Source: Clostridia bacterium
GTDB taxonomy: Bacteria > Bacillota > Clostridia > Monoglobales > Monoglobaceae
Assembly: GCA_017409575.1 (NCBI GenBank)
Contig: JAFQSM010000036.1
Span: 62,001 to 126,000 of the forward strand
Reading direction: 5' to 3'
DNA length: 64,000 bases
Shown: piece by piece, positions 1 to 7,822 of the stretch
How positions within the stretch are numbered: position 1 is the stretch's first letter
How the letters are laid out: every line of letters starts with the position of its first letter
The notes under the pieces: generated by a model
Databases searched by the model: none
What the model was told of the DNA's origin: nothing
Seen by the model: the letters and a program-made list of their open reading frames with translations, nothing else
Position numbers and translations under genes: made by a program

Positions 1-934
1 CCGAGATAGCCATAACGGTATATCCCTCTTCCTCCATAGCTTCTTTAAATTTTTTGAAGTTTTCTTCAAAAGACGGAATATCCATTTTGTTGGCAACAAT
101 GACCTGCGGTTTTTCAGCAAGCTTCTCACTGTAATTTTTCAGTTCATTATTGATGATGTGAACATCTTCTATCGGGTCGCGTCCTTCACATCCCGAAACA
201 TCAACAAAATGCAGAATAACCCTCGTCCGTTCAACATGGCGCAAAAAATCATGTCCAAGACCTACGCCCTGGTGTGCTCCCCCAATAATGCCCGGAATAT
301 CTGCAATAACAAAGGATTTACCCTCACCGATTTTTACAACTCCAAGATTGGGGACAAGTGTTGTAAAATGATAGTTTGCAATTTTGGGGCGCGCATCGCT
401 GACAACAGACAAAAATGTTGACTTTCCAACATTAGGAAATCCCAAAAGTCCAACATCCGCAATAAGCTTAAGTTCAAGAGTTATCTCTCTTTCGTCACCA
501 GGAAGTCCTGCCTTTGCAAACTTTGGTGTCTGGCGTGTTGCGGTCGCAAAATGCGAATTCCCCCAACCGCCGTTGCCGCCTTTTGCAATTACAAAGCGGT
601 CACCATCTGCTTTCAAGTCGCATATTACTTTTCCGGTTTCCGAATCGCGGATTACCGTACCGCAAGGAAACTTTATTATCAAATCTTCACCATTTTTTCC
701 GCTTCGATTGCCGTCGCGACCATTTGCGCCATCTTGTGCACAATATTTTTTCTTATAACGAAAATCCAGAAGTGTGCTTACATCTTTGTCTGCCAAAGCT
801 ATAACATTTCCACCATTTCCGCCGTCACCACCGTCGGGACCGCCTGCTGCGACATACTTTTCGCGGTGAAAAGTGACCGCTCCGTCTCCGCCTTTGCCTG
901 CCTGTATAAAAATCTTCGAAGTATCCTTAAACAC
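1..934 (-). CDS. obg: GTPase Obg (CgtA), C-terminal end cut by window
   Basis: Obg is an essential GTPase that binds the 50S ribosomal subunit late in its assembly. The start is a GTG at 934 with GGAGGG upstream. The product opens [16 protein letters not shown], the glycine-rich Obg fold. The G domain follows with G1 GFPNVGKS (about residue 165), G3 DIPGIIGG and G4 NKMD. About 311 codons are visible and the frame stays open to position 1, so the end of the G domain and any C-terminal tail are missing. It lies 75 bp downstream of rpmA in the usual rplU-rpmA-obg order. Family assignment is secure. Confidence 0.96.
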   Translation of the reverse strand, partial: MFKDTSKIFIQAGKGGDGAVTFHREKYVAAGGPDGGDGGNGGNVIALADKDVSTLLDFRYKKKYCAQDGANGRDGNRSGKNGEDLIIKFPCGTVIRDSETGKVICDLKADGDRFVIAKGGNGGWGNSHFATATRQTPKFAKAGLPGDEREITLELKLIADVGLLGFPNVGKSTFLSVVSDARPKIANYHFTTLVPNLGVVKIGEGKSFVIADIPGIIGGAHQGVGLGHDFLRHVERTRVILHFVDVSGCEGRDPIEDVHIINNELKNYSEKLAEKPQVIVANKMDIPSFEENFKKFKEAMEEEGYTVMAIS

Positions 935-964
935 GGTAATTCCCTCCTTTTCTCGGATATACAA

Positions 965-987
965 AGTGCACGCGAAATGCGTGCACT
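965..987 (-). terminator. hairpin between rpmA and obg
   Basis: A perfect 9-bp stem (AGTGCACGC / GCGTGCACT) with a 5-nt loop lies in the rpmA-obg gap. The U-run after it is short (TTTGTATAT), so it may be a weak terminator or attenuator, or an RNA-processing site that lowers obg expression relative to the ribosomal proteins. Confidence 0.45.
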
Positions 988-1008
988 GAATGTTTTATTC
1001 GGCTTTAA

Positions 1009-1269
1009 TTACTGAACGATTTCGTAAACAGAAACCTGCTTCTTATCCTTACCTTTGCGTTCAAACTTAACCTGACCGTTTACCAAAGCAAACAAAGTAT
1101 CATCGCTGCCTTTGCCTACGTTTGTTCCGGGATATATTTTAGTTCCGCGTTGTCTTACCAAGATGTTGCCTGCCAACACGTGCTGACCGTCACCCTTCTT
1201 GGCGCCTAAGCGTTTGGACTCAGAATCTCTGCCGTTCTTAGTACTGCCGACACCTTTCTTATGAGCCAT
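1009..1269 (-). CDS. rpmA: 50S ribosomal protein L27
   Basis: L27 (86 aa) lies at the peptidyl-transferase centre. The protein begins [20 protein letters not shown], the standard L27 N-terminus. I chose the ATG at 1269 because GAGAGGTG lies 6 nt upstream; the in-frame GTG at 1278 is part of that ribosome site. Most Firmicutes L27 proteins carry a short N-terminal extension (ending near NLQxFA) that the protease Prp removes, and prp normally sits between rplU and rpmA. Here the gap to rplU is only 44 bp and neither the extension nor prp is present. Confidence 0.97.
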   Translation of the reverse strand: MAHKKGVGSTKNGRDSESKRLGAKKGDGQHVLAGNILVRQRGTKIYPGTNVGKGSDDTLFALVNGQVKFERKGKDKKQVSVYEIVQ

Positions 1270-1313
1270 TATATTCACCTCTCTTAGTAAATTTTTGAAG
1301 TAAAAATCAACAA

Positions 1314-1625
1314 TTAGCCATTGATTTTCTTGATTTCGAGCTTTGTGTAGGGTTGTCTGTGACCCTGCTTTTTGTGGTAGCCCTTTTTAGCTTTGTACTT
1401 GTAAACGATAATCTTCTTGTCTTTGCCGTTTTTAACAGCAGCAGCTTCAACAGTTGCGCCATCAACATAAGGAGCACCAACTTTGATATCATCGCCATTT
1501 GCCAAAACCAATACTTTGTCAATTGTAACTGTGCTTCCGGCTTCAACATCAAGTTTTTCAACAAAAACGAAATCGCCTTCTGAAACCTTGTACTGCTTTC
1601 CGCCAGTTTCGATAATTGCGTACAT
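1314..1625 (-). CDS. rplU: 50S ribosomal protein L21
   Basis: L21 (103 aa) binds 23S rRNA in the large subunit. The product opens [14 protein letters not shown] and contains [20 protein letters not shown], both diagnostic of L21. Length is normal. AGGAGG lies 9-10 nt before the ATG. It is the first gene after a consensus promoter and a structured leader, and is followed at once by rpmA, so the two are probably co-transcribed. Confidence 0.97.
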   Translation of the reverse strand: MYAIIETGGKQYKVSEGDFVFVEKLDVEAGSTVTIDKVLVLANGDDIKVGAPYVDGATVEAAAVKNGKDKKIIVYKYKAKKGYHKKQGHRQPYTKLEIKKING

Positions 1626-1708
1626 AATCGTAATCCCTCCTATTACCCAAGACTCGCCAAGTCAGGTGCTGTAAAACAGACTTCAAAAAACCTTTTTTGC
1701 GCGGTTAC
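1626..1708 (-). ncRNA. probable ribosomal L21 leader RNA
   Basis: The untranslated leader between the rplU promoter and start codon is about 80 nt long. It contains blocks that I recall from the Firmicutes L21 leader family: a CCGCGCA element, a T-rich GGTTTTTT stretch, CAGCACCTG, and GGCGAGTCTTGGG next to the ribosome site. GACT/AGTC can pair around TGGCG. L21 leaders are thought to control rplU by protein feedback. The assignment rests on remembered motifs, not a covariance search. Confidence 0.6.
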
Positions 1709-1714
1709 CGTAAT

Positions 1715-1743
1715 ATGATAACACAATTCACCATATTTGTCAA
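1715..1743 (-). promoter_or_regulatory. sigma-A promoter of rplU-rpmA
   Basis: On the minus strand, TTGACA (1738-1743) is followed after exactly 17 nt by TATCAT (1715-1720). The predicted transcript begins near 1708 and enters the L21 leader. Confidence 0.85.
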
Positions 1744-1796
1744 CAAAATTTTTATATTTTCTCAAATTATTTTTCCATTTTCGGACAAACGCGTTT

Positions 1797-2462
1797 TTAG
1801 CAAAAAGTTGCAATATTACTACCTTTTGTATAAAAAATCTCTGTTCTGTGAATTTCTGCATTTTCACAAACACCATCACCCAAAAATTCGCAAAGCTTTG
1901 AAACAAGAATATCAGGCTTTATATTTGTTTCGCCACCTGCAGAAAGTATAACCTCAAATTCTGCAGAGCTCTCGGTCGAACCTTTCAATTTGTAAGAACC
2001 TATATATTCCCTCAGATTTATTTCTTTTTCACCGCGTTTGGTCTTTTTGACCGCAGGGATTTCCTCCTGCGCAAAAAACGCATCCAGCATATCCTCAGTA
2101 ATAGAATTCTTAAGGTCCAAAGCAACCGTATATCTTGCCGAAACAATGTCTTTGGCTTTGATAACCGGTTCGGACGCTTCAAGGATTTTTATATCAGGCG
2201 GCAGACATTCATTCAACTTTTTGACAATCAAAAGTTTGTCAGTTCCGTCTTCAAAATCTATATCCACAAACTCTGTCTCGCTGGTTACTCCAAGTGCCAG
2301 TGGCAAAGAGAATGTAATAAGCTGATGCGGATTAAACCCCTGACTGTACTTTACCGGAAGTCCTGCACGGTGGATTGCTCGGGTAAAAGTCCTGAGAAGG
2401 TCAAGGTGTGATATATATTTGCCCATTCCAAGTTTCGAAAATTTCAAACGAACTTTACTCAA
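1797..2462 (-). CDS. DUF2344 (TIGR03936-type) radical SAM partner protein
   Basis: This 221-aa protein opens SKVRLKFSKLGMGKYISHLD, typical of the DUF2344 family, which accompanies or is fused to a B12-type radical SAM protein. I chose the TTG at 2462 because GGAGG lies at good spacing; longer in-frame options would read through that site. It overlaps the end of the upstream radical SAM gene by 8 bp, so translation is likely coupled. The two families co-occur next to the rplU/obg region in many Firmicutes. The biochemical role is not established to my knowledge; a joint RNA or tRNA modification role would be a guess. Confidence 0.85.
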   Translation of the reverse strand: MSKVRLKFSKLGMGKYISHLDLLRTFTRAIHRAGLPVKYSQGFNPHQLITFSLPLALGVTSETEFVDIDFEDGTDKLLIVKKLNECLPPDIKILEASEPVIKAKDIVSARYTVALDLKNSITEDMLDAFFAQEEIPAVKKTKRGEKEINLREYIGSYKLKGSTESSAEFEVILSAGGETNIKPDILVSKLCEFLGDGVCENAEIHRTEIFYTKGSNIATFC

Positions 2463-4305
2463 AGCACACACCTCCTCCAAAACTTGCAGCTCCACACCCC
2501 ATACACTTTTCGCGGCATGATGGAGTTGTTACCCCTTCATATGCACGATCGTGTTCTTTCATAAGATATTCTTTTTTAACACCTATGTCGATATGGTCCC
2601 AGGGAAGAACTTCACTGTGTTCAATCTTTCTGTATGCATAAAATTCGGGGTCAATTCCTGAGTCCGAAAATGCTTCAAGCCATTTTTCATAATCAAAATG
2701 TTCGTCCCAGCCATCAAACTTGCAGCCTTTTCTCTGTGCCGAAATCAAAACATCACCAAGGCGTCGGTCACCTTTTGCAAAAACTGCTTCCAAAAAGCTT
2801 ACATGACTTTGATGCCAATTGTACGAAATGCTTTTTGTTTTTATTGTATCTTTAAGAAGCTTTTGCTTTTGAACAAGTGTTTCTATACGGTCCTGAGGCT
2901 CCCATTGAAATGGAGTAAACGGCTTTGGAACAAATGACGATGTGCTGACTGTAACAGTAAGCTGCCTGCCCTTGCGGATTTCTTTTGGTATAGTATAAAA
3001 AACATCTACTACCTTTTGTGCAAGATCGGCAATACCTTTTACATCCTCTTCGGTTTCGGTCGGAAGCCCTATCATAAAGTAAAGCTTAATTCGGTTGTAT
3101 CCACCCTCAAATGCAATTCGGGAAGTTCTTAAAAGGTCAGACTCCAGAACATTCTTATTTATAACATCACGAAGTCTTTGTGTTCCTGCCTCGGGTGCAA
3201 AAGTAAGACCGCTTTTTTTGACAGTCTGGACCTTTTCCATAAGCTCCATAGAAAAATTGTCAACGCGAAGAGACGGAAGCGACAGATTTATACGCTTGTC
3301 CACCGTAATTTCCAAAAGTCTGTCAATAAGCTCGTGAAGACATGTAAAGTCACTTGTGCTAAGGGACGACAGAGACATTTCCTCGTATCCGGTGGAATCA
3401 ATCATCTTCTGAGCAGTTTCAAGCAATTTGTCGGTCGAATGTTCGCGAACTGGACGATACAGATACCCAGCCTGACAAAAACGGCAACCACGAATACAGC
3501 CGCGGAAAATTTCCAAAGTTATGCGGTCATGAACTATATCCATAAAGGGAACAATCATCTTGTCAAGAACATAACTCTGGTCAAGATTTTTTATAATACG
3601 CTTCTTTATTCTGGCAGGTGCACATTCCCGATTTGGTTTGACTGATTTTATAGTTAAATCTTGATTATACTCTACATCGTAAAACCCGGGAACATAAATT
3701 CCTTCAATTTTTGAAATCTCTTCAAGATAGGCAAGTCTGTCCTTGCCACTCTTTTTCCATTTTTTATAAACATCAATTATTTCGTTGTTTACTTCTTCGC
3801 CTTCACCAAGAATAAAAAAGTCTATCACATCAGCAAGAGGTTCACCGTTATATGCACAAGGTCCGCCTGCACAGATAAAAGGGTCACCATCGCCTCTGTC
3901 TTTTGACCTGAGCGGTATTTTTGCCAAATCAAGCATATTTACCACATTAGAAAAACTCATCTCGTACTGAAGAGTAAATCCAACTATATCAAAGTCCTTG
4001 AGAGGAACATAGCTTTCGAGCGAAAGAAGCGGAATATCATTTTTGCGAAGTTCCTCTTCCATATCAACCCAGGGCGCAAACACGCGCTCGCACACGGTAT
4101 CATCGCGGTCATTCATCATATGATAAAGAATTTTCATCCCAAGATGTGACATCCCCACTTCGTACACATCAGGAAAGCAAAACGCAAACGAAACCATGTC
4201 GTTTTCCCATTCCTTGTGAACACTGTTAAATTCGTTGCCAATATATCGTGCGGGCTTTTGTACTTTTTTGAGGCACGCTTCAAATTTTGTCTTATATAAA
4301 CTCAT
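2455..4305 (-). CDS. B12-binding-type radical SAM protein (TIGR03960 family)
   Basis: This 616-aa protein has an N-terminal cobalamin-binding-like domain (about residues 30-200, with FPDVYEVGMSHLG and GGPCAYNGEPL). A radical SAM core follows with C270-x3-C274-x2-C277 for the 4Fe-4S cluster. The ATG at 4305 has AAAGG upstream and gives the usual family N-terminus (MSLYKTKFEACLKKV). It is translationally coupled to the DUF2344 gene. The substrate is unknown. The pairing suggests the two work together, and that is all the context supports. Confidence 0.88.
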   Translation of the reverse strand: MSLYKTKFEACLKKVQKPARYIGNEFNSVHKEWENDMVSFAFCFPDVYEVGMSHLGMKILYHMMNDRDDTVCERVFAPWVDMEEELRKNDIPLLSLESYVPLKDFDIVGFTLQYEMSFSNVVNMLDLAKIPLRSKDRGDGDPFICAGGPCAYNGEPLADVIDFFILGEGEEVNNEIIDVYKKWKKSGKDRLAYLEEISKIEGIYVPGFYDVEYNQDLTIKSVKPNRECAPARIKKRIIKNLDQSYVLDKMIVPFMDIVHDRITLEIFRGCIRGCRFCQAGYLYRPVREHSTDKLLETAQKMIDSTGYEEMSLSSLSTSDFTCLHELIDRLLEITVDKRINLSLPSLRVDNFSMELMEKVQTVKKSGLTFAPEAGTQRLRDVINKNVLESDLLRTSRIAFEGGYNRIKLYFMIGLPTETEEDVKGIADLAQKVVDVFYTIPKEIRKGRQLTVTVSTSSFVPKPFTPFQWEPQDRIETLVQKQKLLKDTIKTKSISYNWHQSHVSFLEAVFAKGDRRLGDVLISAQRKGCKFDGWDEHFDYEKWLEAFSDSGIDPEFYAYRKIEHSEVLPWDHIDIGVKKEYLMKEHDRAYEGVTTPSCREKCMGCGAASFGGGVCFE

Positions 4306-4423
4306 ACTTTCAAACCTTTCAACTGTAATACAATACATATAATACAACAAACCGAGGATTTTTTCAAGCATAACCTATTAAAAATCCTAATATAATATTA
4401 AAAAAAGAAAGGACAACCCAAAA

Positions 4424-4741
4424 ATGAAAGAGATTCGTGAATACAAAGGCAGACGGCCATCAAAAAGACCGCCTATTTCTTCAAAATCCAATTATTTCAA
4501 AAAGCTTTTAAAGCAATCTTTTGTTTCGATATTGATTTTTGCAGTTATTCTTTCAAATAATTTTTTGAAGACTGATTTTGCGGCAAAAATCCAAACCTTT
4601 GCCAAAGCTGCTCTTGAATACGAAATTGATCTGACTGTTGTTTCGGACTCGATTAAAACCTTTTTTAAAAGCAGCATCCCCACATCAAGCCAAGGAGAAG
4701 TTGAAAATGAAAATCCCACAAATTCCCCAAAAAATCTTTGA
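4424..4741 (+). CDS. small SpoIVFA-like membrane protein
   Basis: This 105-aa protein has a basic cytoplasmic N-terminus (residues 1-30), one membrane segment (about 31-48, SFVSILIFAVILSNN) and a short outer tail. It overlaps the next gene, an S2P protease of SpoIVFB type, by 35 bp. In B. subtilis, spoIVFA and spoIVFB form the same pair next to rplU. SpoIVFA anchors and restrains the protease, and carries a LytM/M23-like domain that is absent here. I infer a minimal SpoIVFA counterpart from position and topology; sequence similarity is weak. The ATG at 4424 has AAAGGA upstream. Confidence 0.6.
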   Translation: MKEIREYKGRRPSKRPPISSKSNYFKKLLKQSFVSILIFAVILSNNFLKTDFAAKIQTFAKAALEYEIDLTVVSDSIKTFFKSSIPTSSQGEVENENPTNSPKNL

Positions 4742-5591
4742 TATACCTGTCGGAAAAGGTTTTCGTATAAACATCTGGACAATTCCTATGCTTGTTACGG
4801 CTTTTTTCAGCAATTATGGTGAACTTTTTCTTTTTGCATACCTTTCCTCTGCACTTCACGAACTTGCACACATCCTTTGCGCCAAAGCACTAAACATCGG
4901 CATCTCGTATATACAAATATACCCTTTTGGAATTGCGGCACATCTTGAAAATGAATATATCAGAAGTTCTGAAAAAGAATTTTTTATATCATTTGCAGGA
5001 CCTTTTTGCAGCTTGATTTTTTGCTGGATTTTTTCATTTTTTGAAAAAATTTATCCCATCCCTCAGATTTCGTTTTTAACAAATACAAATCTCGCACTCT
5101 GTTTTATCAACCTTCTTCCAATCCTGCCTCTTGATGGCGGCAGAATGCTCAAGTCAATCCTTACGACCCGATTTGGAATTATACGCGCCTATCGGTTTAT
5201 GTTAAAAATCAGCAAGATTATGCTGATTTTTCTTGTGCTTTTTATCCTGTGTTTGATTTTTGCAAGCAAATTCAATTTTTCACTTGTTCTTATAACAGCA
5301 TTTCTGCTTCAGAATCTTGTTTTCGAGCATCAGGCAATTTCTGTAATTTCTCTTAAAGAAATTCTCTCAAATCATCAAAAATCAAAACATTCCGAAAATC
5401 TTCCGACCCGGGTTTTGTGTGTGTGCAAAGACCGCCCGGCATCAGGAATCATACGCCACCTCAGTTATGACTGTTTTTATGTTGTAAATATAATGGATAA
5501 AAATTCTTCAATAATCAAAACAGTTACCGAGGTTGAAATTCTTGATACTCTTATCAAAAAAGGAATACGGACAAAATATCAGGATATATAA
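4707..5591 (+). CDS. spoIVFB: SpoIVFB-type M50 intramembrane metalloprotease
   Basis: This 294-aa site-2 protease has several membrane helices, the zinc motif HELAH (SALHELAHILCAK, about residues 50-62) and the third-ligand motif LPILPLDGGRML (about 137-148). SpoIVFB cleaves pro-sigma-K in the mother cell during sporulation. The C-terminal 60 residues (CKDRPASGIIRHLSYDCFYV onward) look like the CBS-like domain of that subfamily. The ATG at 4707 is chosen for AAGGAG at 8 nt. A terminator follows immediately. The role in sigma-K processing is inferred from family and synteny. Confidence 0.82.
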   Translation: MKIPQIPQKIFDIPVGKGFRINIWTIPMLVTAFFSNYGELFLFAYLSSALHELAHILCAKALNIGISYIQIYPFGIAAHLENEYIRSSEKEFFISFAGPFCSLIFCWIFSFFEKIYPIPQISFLTNTNLALCFINLLPILPLDGGRMLKSILTTRFGIIRAYRFMLKISKIMLIFLVLFILCLIFASKFNFSLVLITAFLLQNLVFEHQAISVISLKEILSNHQKSKHSENLPTRVLCVCKDRPASGIIRHLSYDCFYVVNIMDKNSSIIKTVTEVEILDTLIKKGIRTKYQDI

Positions 5592-5628
5592 AATAAGGCT
5601 GTGACAGTTATGTTGTCACAGCCTTATT
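5592..5628. terminator. bidirectional terminator, spoIVFB-like / thiN
   Basis: A perfect 15-bp inverted repeat (AATAAGGCTGTGACA / TGTCACAGCCTTATT) with a 7-nt loop lies exactly between two convergent genes. A-rich and T-rich flanks allow it to work on both strands. Confidence 0.9.
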
Positions 5629-5631
5629 TAC

Positions 5632-6255
5632 TTAGTCATCAGAATAAATCACCAACACACATCCTTTTTCAAAGGTAACGCGTGGTTTTTTGTCTTTTAA
5701 AAACTGATTGCTGCTTGCCATCACCTGACCAGAGTCAAGCAGGATATTGTCTGCCTCGTATAAAAGGCCTTTGACCGAAAACTTTTCTATATTGCCGCCA
5801 AATGGAAAAAACGAAACATACTTTTTGCCTGCATCAAGGACTTCAAAGCTTTTGTTCTCCATTGTAACAACATTTTTTTCATCCAGCAAAAATCCTTTTC
5901 CGCCATTATCAAGAATTTTTTTAAGAAGACAAAAATGCGAAAATTCGTGGTCAATGCGACCTCCCAAACCACCAATAATTGAAATATCGGTAAATCCATT
6001 TTCCAAAGCGAACATAACAGCAAGGTCTGTATCGGTATTATCCTTCTTTGCAGGAAAGCGAATAATCTTTTTTGCCTTTATCTCAATGTTGTCAAGCGAA
6101 TCAGCATCACCCATCCAGACATCAGCATCAACGCCCAGTCGATTTGCATGCCTTATTCCACCGTCAGCACAAATTATAAAAGCATTTGAAAAATCAATCT
6201 TCTCAAGCCAGGTATATGACTCTATCTTGCCCGAACTGAATATAATGCACTTCAC
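5632..6255 (-). CDS. thiN: thiamine diphosphokinase
   Basis: This 207-aa enzyme phosphorylates thiamine to thiamine diphosphate with ATP (salvage route). Family motifs are in order: ADGG (about residue 30), MGDADS (49-54), DNTDTDLA (about 72-79) and GGLGGRIDH (about 95-103), which carries the conserved Arg-Asp-His. The GTG start overlaps the rpe stop as GTGA. It is the last gene of the long minus-strand operon and stops 4 bp from a terminator. Confidence 0.93.
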   Translation of the reverse strand: MKCIIFSSGKIESYTWLEKIDFSNAFIICADGGIRHANRLGVDADVWMGDADSLDNIEIKAKKIIRFPAKKDNTDTDLAVMFALENGFTDISIIGGLGGRIDHEFSHFCLLKKILDNGGKGFLLDEKNVVTMENKSFEVLDAGKKYVSFFPFGGNIEKFSVKGLLYEADNILLDSGQVMASSNQFLKDKKPRVTFEKGCVLVIYSDD

Positions 6256-6917
6256 TTTGTTGTTTCCCTCATCTTCTTTATTACGGCACCGGCGTCCTCT
6301 GCCCTGAATATTGCCGAGCCTGCAACTATAACATTTGCACCGTTTTGAGTTGGCATAAGGATATTATCGGGTGTTACGCCGCCGTCAACTTCAAGGTATA
6401 TATCTTTTCCAACTGAATCAATCATTTGCTTTGCTTTGGCAATTTTTTTATTCATTTCCTCAATATATGACTGTCCGCCAAACCCCGGTTCAACCGTCAT
6501 TATAAGTACCAAATCAACTTTTTCAAGATACGGCATTACCAGTCCGACATCGGTACCCGGTTTCACCGAAACACCTGCCAGTTTGCCAAGACTGTGTATG
6601 TAATCTATAGCTTCTTCAGGATTTTCCATGGCTTCGTGGTGTATTGTTATTACATCAGCGCCTGCATCTGCAAAAATTTTTATGTACTTCATCGGCTCCG
6701 AAATCATCAGATGCACATCAAACACAAGGTTTGATACCTTGCGCAAGGCTTTTACCATATCGGGTGAAAACGCAATATTGGGGACAAAATGCCCATCCAT
6801 AATATCAATATGTGCCCAGTCTGCACCCTCGTCTTCAATCTTTTTGAATTCGGCGCCCAAGTTTGTCCAATCAGCCGCCAAAATTGACGGCGCAATTTTT
6901 ATTTCTTTCTTTTGCAT
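6252..6917 (-). CDS. rpe: ribulose-phosphate 3-epimerase
   Basis: This 221-aa TIM-barrel enzyme interconverts ribulose 5-phosphate and xylulose 5-phosphate in the pentose phosphate pathway. It shows APSILAAD near the start, HIDIMDGHFVPN (metal-binding His and Asp), HLMIS, VEPGFGGQ and EVDGGV. Length is normal. The start has GAGGATG upstream. It has a 4-bp overlap with thiN and an 18-bp gap to rsgA, as in the B. subtilis operon. Confidence 0.96.
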   Translation of the reverse strand: MQKKEIKIAPSILAADWTNLGAEFKKIEDEGADWAHIDIMDGHFVPNIAFSPDMVKALRKVSNLVFDVHLMISEPMKYIKIFADAGADVITIHHEAMENPEEAIDYIHSLGKLAGVSVKPGTDVGLVMPYLEKVDLVLIMTVEPGFGGQSYIEEMNKKIAKAKQMIDSVGKDIYLEVDGGVTPDNILMPTQNGANVIVAGSAIFRAEDAGAVIKKMRETTK

Positions 6918-6935
6918 AAAATCATCCTCATTCTG

Positions 6936-7811
6936 TCAATACTTTTGGCTTGCCTGCTTTACTTCGTCAAAAAGAAGCTTGTAGCTTTCGTGCCGGCTTT
7001 CCGAAATTTTGCCCTCATCCAAAGCTTTGCGTACTCCACAATCCGGCTCGGCAATATGTCGGCAGTCCATAAATCTGCACGCCCCCAAAAACTGACCGAA
7101 TTCTCTGAAAAGTCCGGGGAGTTCTTCGGGAAGAACAGACTCAAGTTCAAACGAGCTGAATCCCGGCGTGTCAATTATATATCCGCCAAAAGGCAGTTTG
7201 ACCAGTTCGGAATGTCTTGTTGTGTGTCTGCCACGCTCTGTTTTGTCGCTTACTTTGCCGGTTTCAAACCTCTCCTCGCATATTATCTTGTTGAGTATGC
7301 TTGATTTTCCGACCCCTGAATTGCCTGCAAAAACTGTTATCTCATCTTTTAAAAGAGCTTTTATTTTCTCAATATTCTTTTCCTCTGCAGCACTTGCTAT
7401 GACCACTTCAAAGCCTGCTTTTTCATAAAGTTCAGGAAGCTTTGTATCTTCGGTCAAATCGCTTTTGTTAAAGCACAGCGAAATTTTGAGTCCGGCATAT
7501 TCTGCCGAAGCAATCAGTTTGTCAAGAACATATGTGTTGGGTTTTGGACTTTCAAGTGCCACAATTGCCATCATCTGCGAAACATTGGCAACGGCAGGTC
7601 TTACCAGAACGCTGCTTCTTTCAAAAATTTCTGCAATCATTCCTGTTTTTTTGTCCGGATTAAGCTCCACCTCGACCCTGTCGCCAACAAGTGGAGTCAT
7701 TCCTTTTTTTCTGAAAATCCCTTTGGCGCGACACTCTATGATTCCATTTTCGGTATTGGCATAATAAAATCCGCCAACGCCCCTTTCAATAACTCCACAA
7801 AGCTTATCCAT
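6936..7811 (-). CDS. rsgA: ribosome small-subunit GTPase RsgA
   Basis: This 291-aa GTPase acts in late 30S maturation and release of assembly factors. It has an N-terminal OB fold (about 1-75) and then a circularly permuted G domain: G4 NKSD (about 114) comes before G1 GNSGVGKSS (about 165) and G3 DTPG (about 211). A zinc site follows (CRFMDCRHIAEPDC, about 245-258). AAAGGAG lies before the ATG. It is directly downstream of the PASTA kinase, as in other Firmicutes. Confidence 0.95.
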   Translation of the reverse strand: MDKLCGVIERGVGGFYYANTENGIIECRAKGIFRKKGMTPLVGDRVEVELNPDKKTGMIAEIFERSSVLVRPAVANVSQMMAIVALESPKPNTYVLDKLIASAEYAGLKISLCFNKSDLTEDTKLPELYEKAGFEVVIASAAEEKNIEKIKALLKDEITVFAGNSGVGKSSILNKIICEERFETGKVSDKTERGRHTTRHSELVKLPFGGYIIDTPGFSSFELESVLPEELPGLFREFGQFLGACRFMDCRHIAEPDCGVRKALDEGKISESRHESYKLLFDEVKQASQKY

Positions 7812-7822
7812 CTATAACTCCT

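Noticed and set aside
158-1015. Several open frames on the plus strand opposite obg.
   Set aside because: They lie fully within the well-supported obg gene, have no ribosome sites and match no family.
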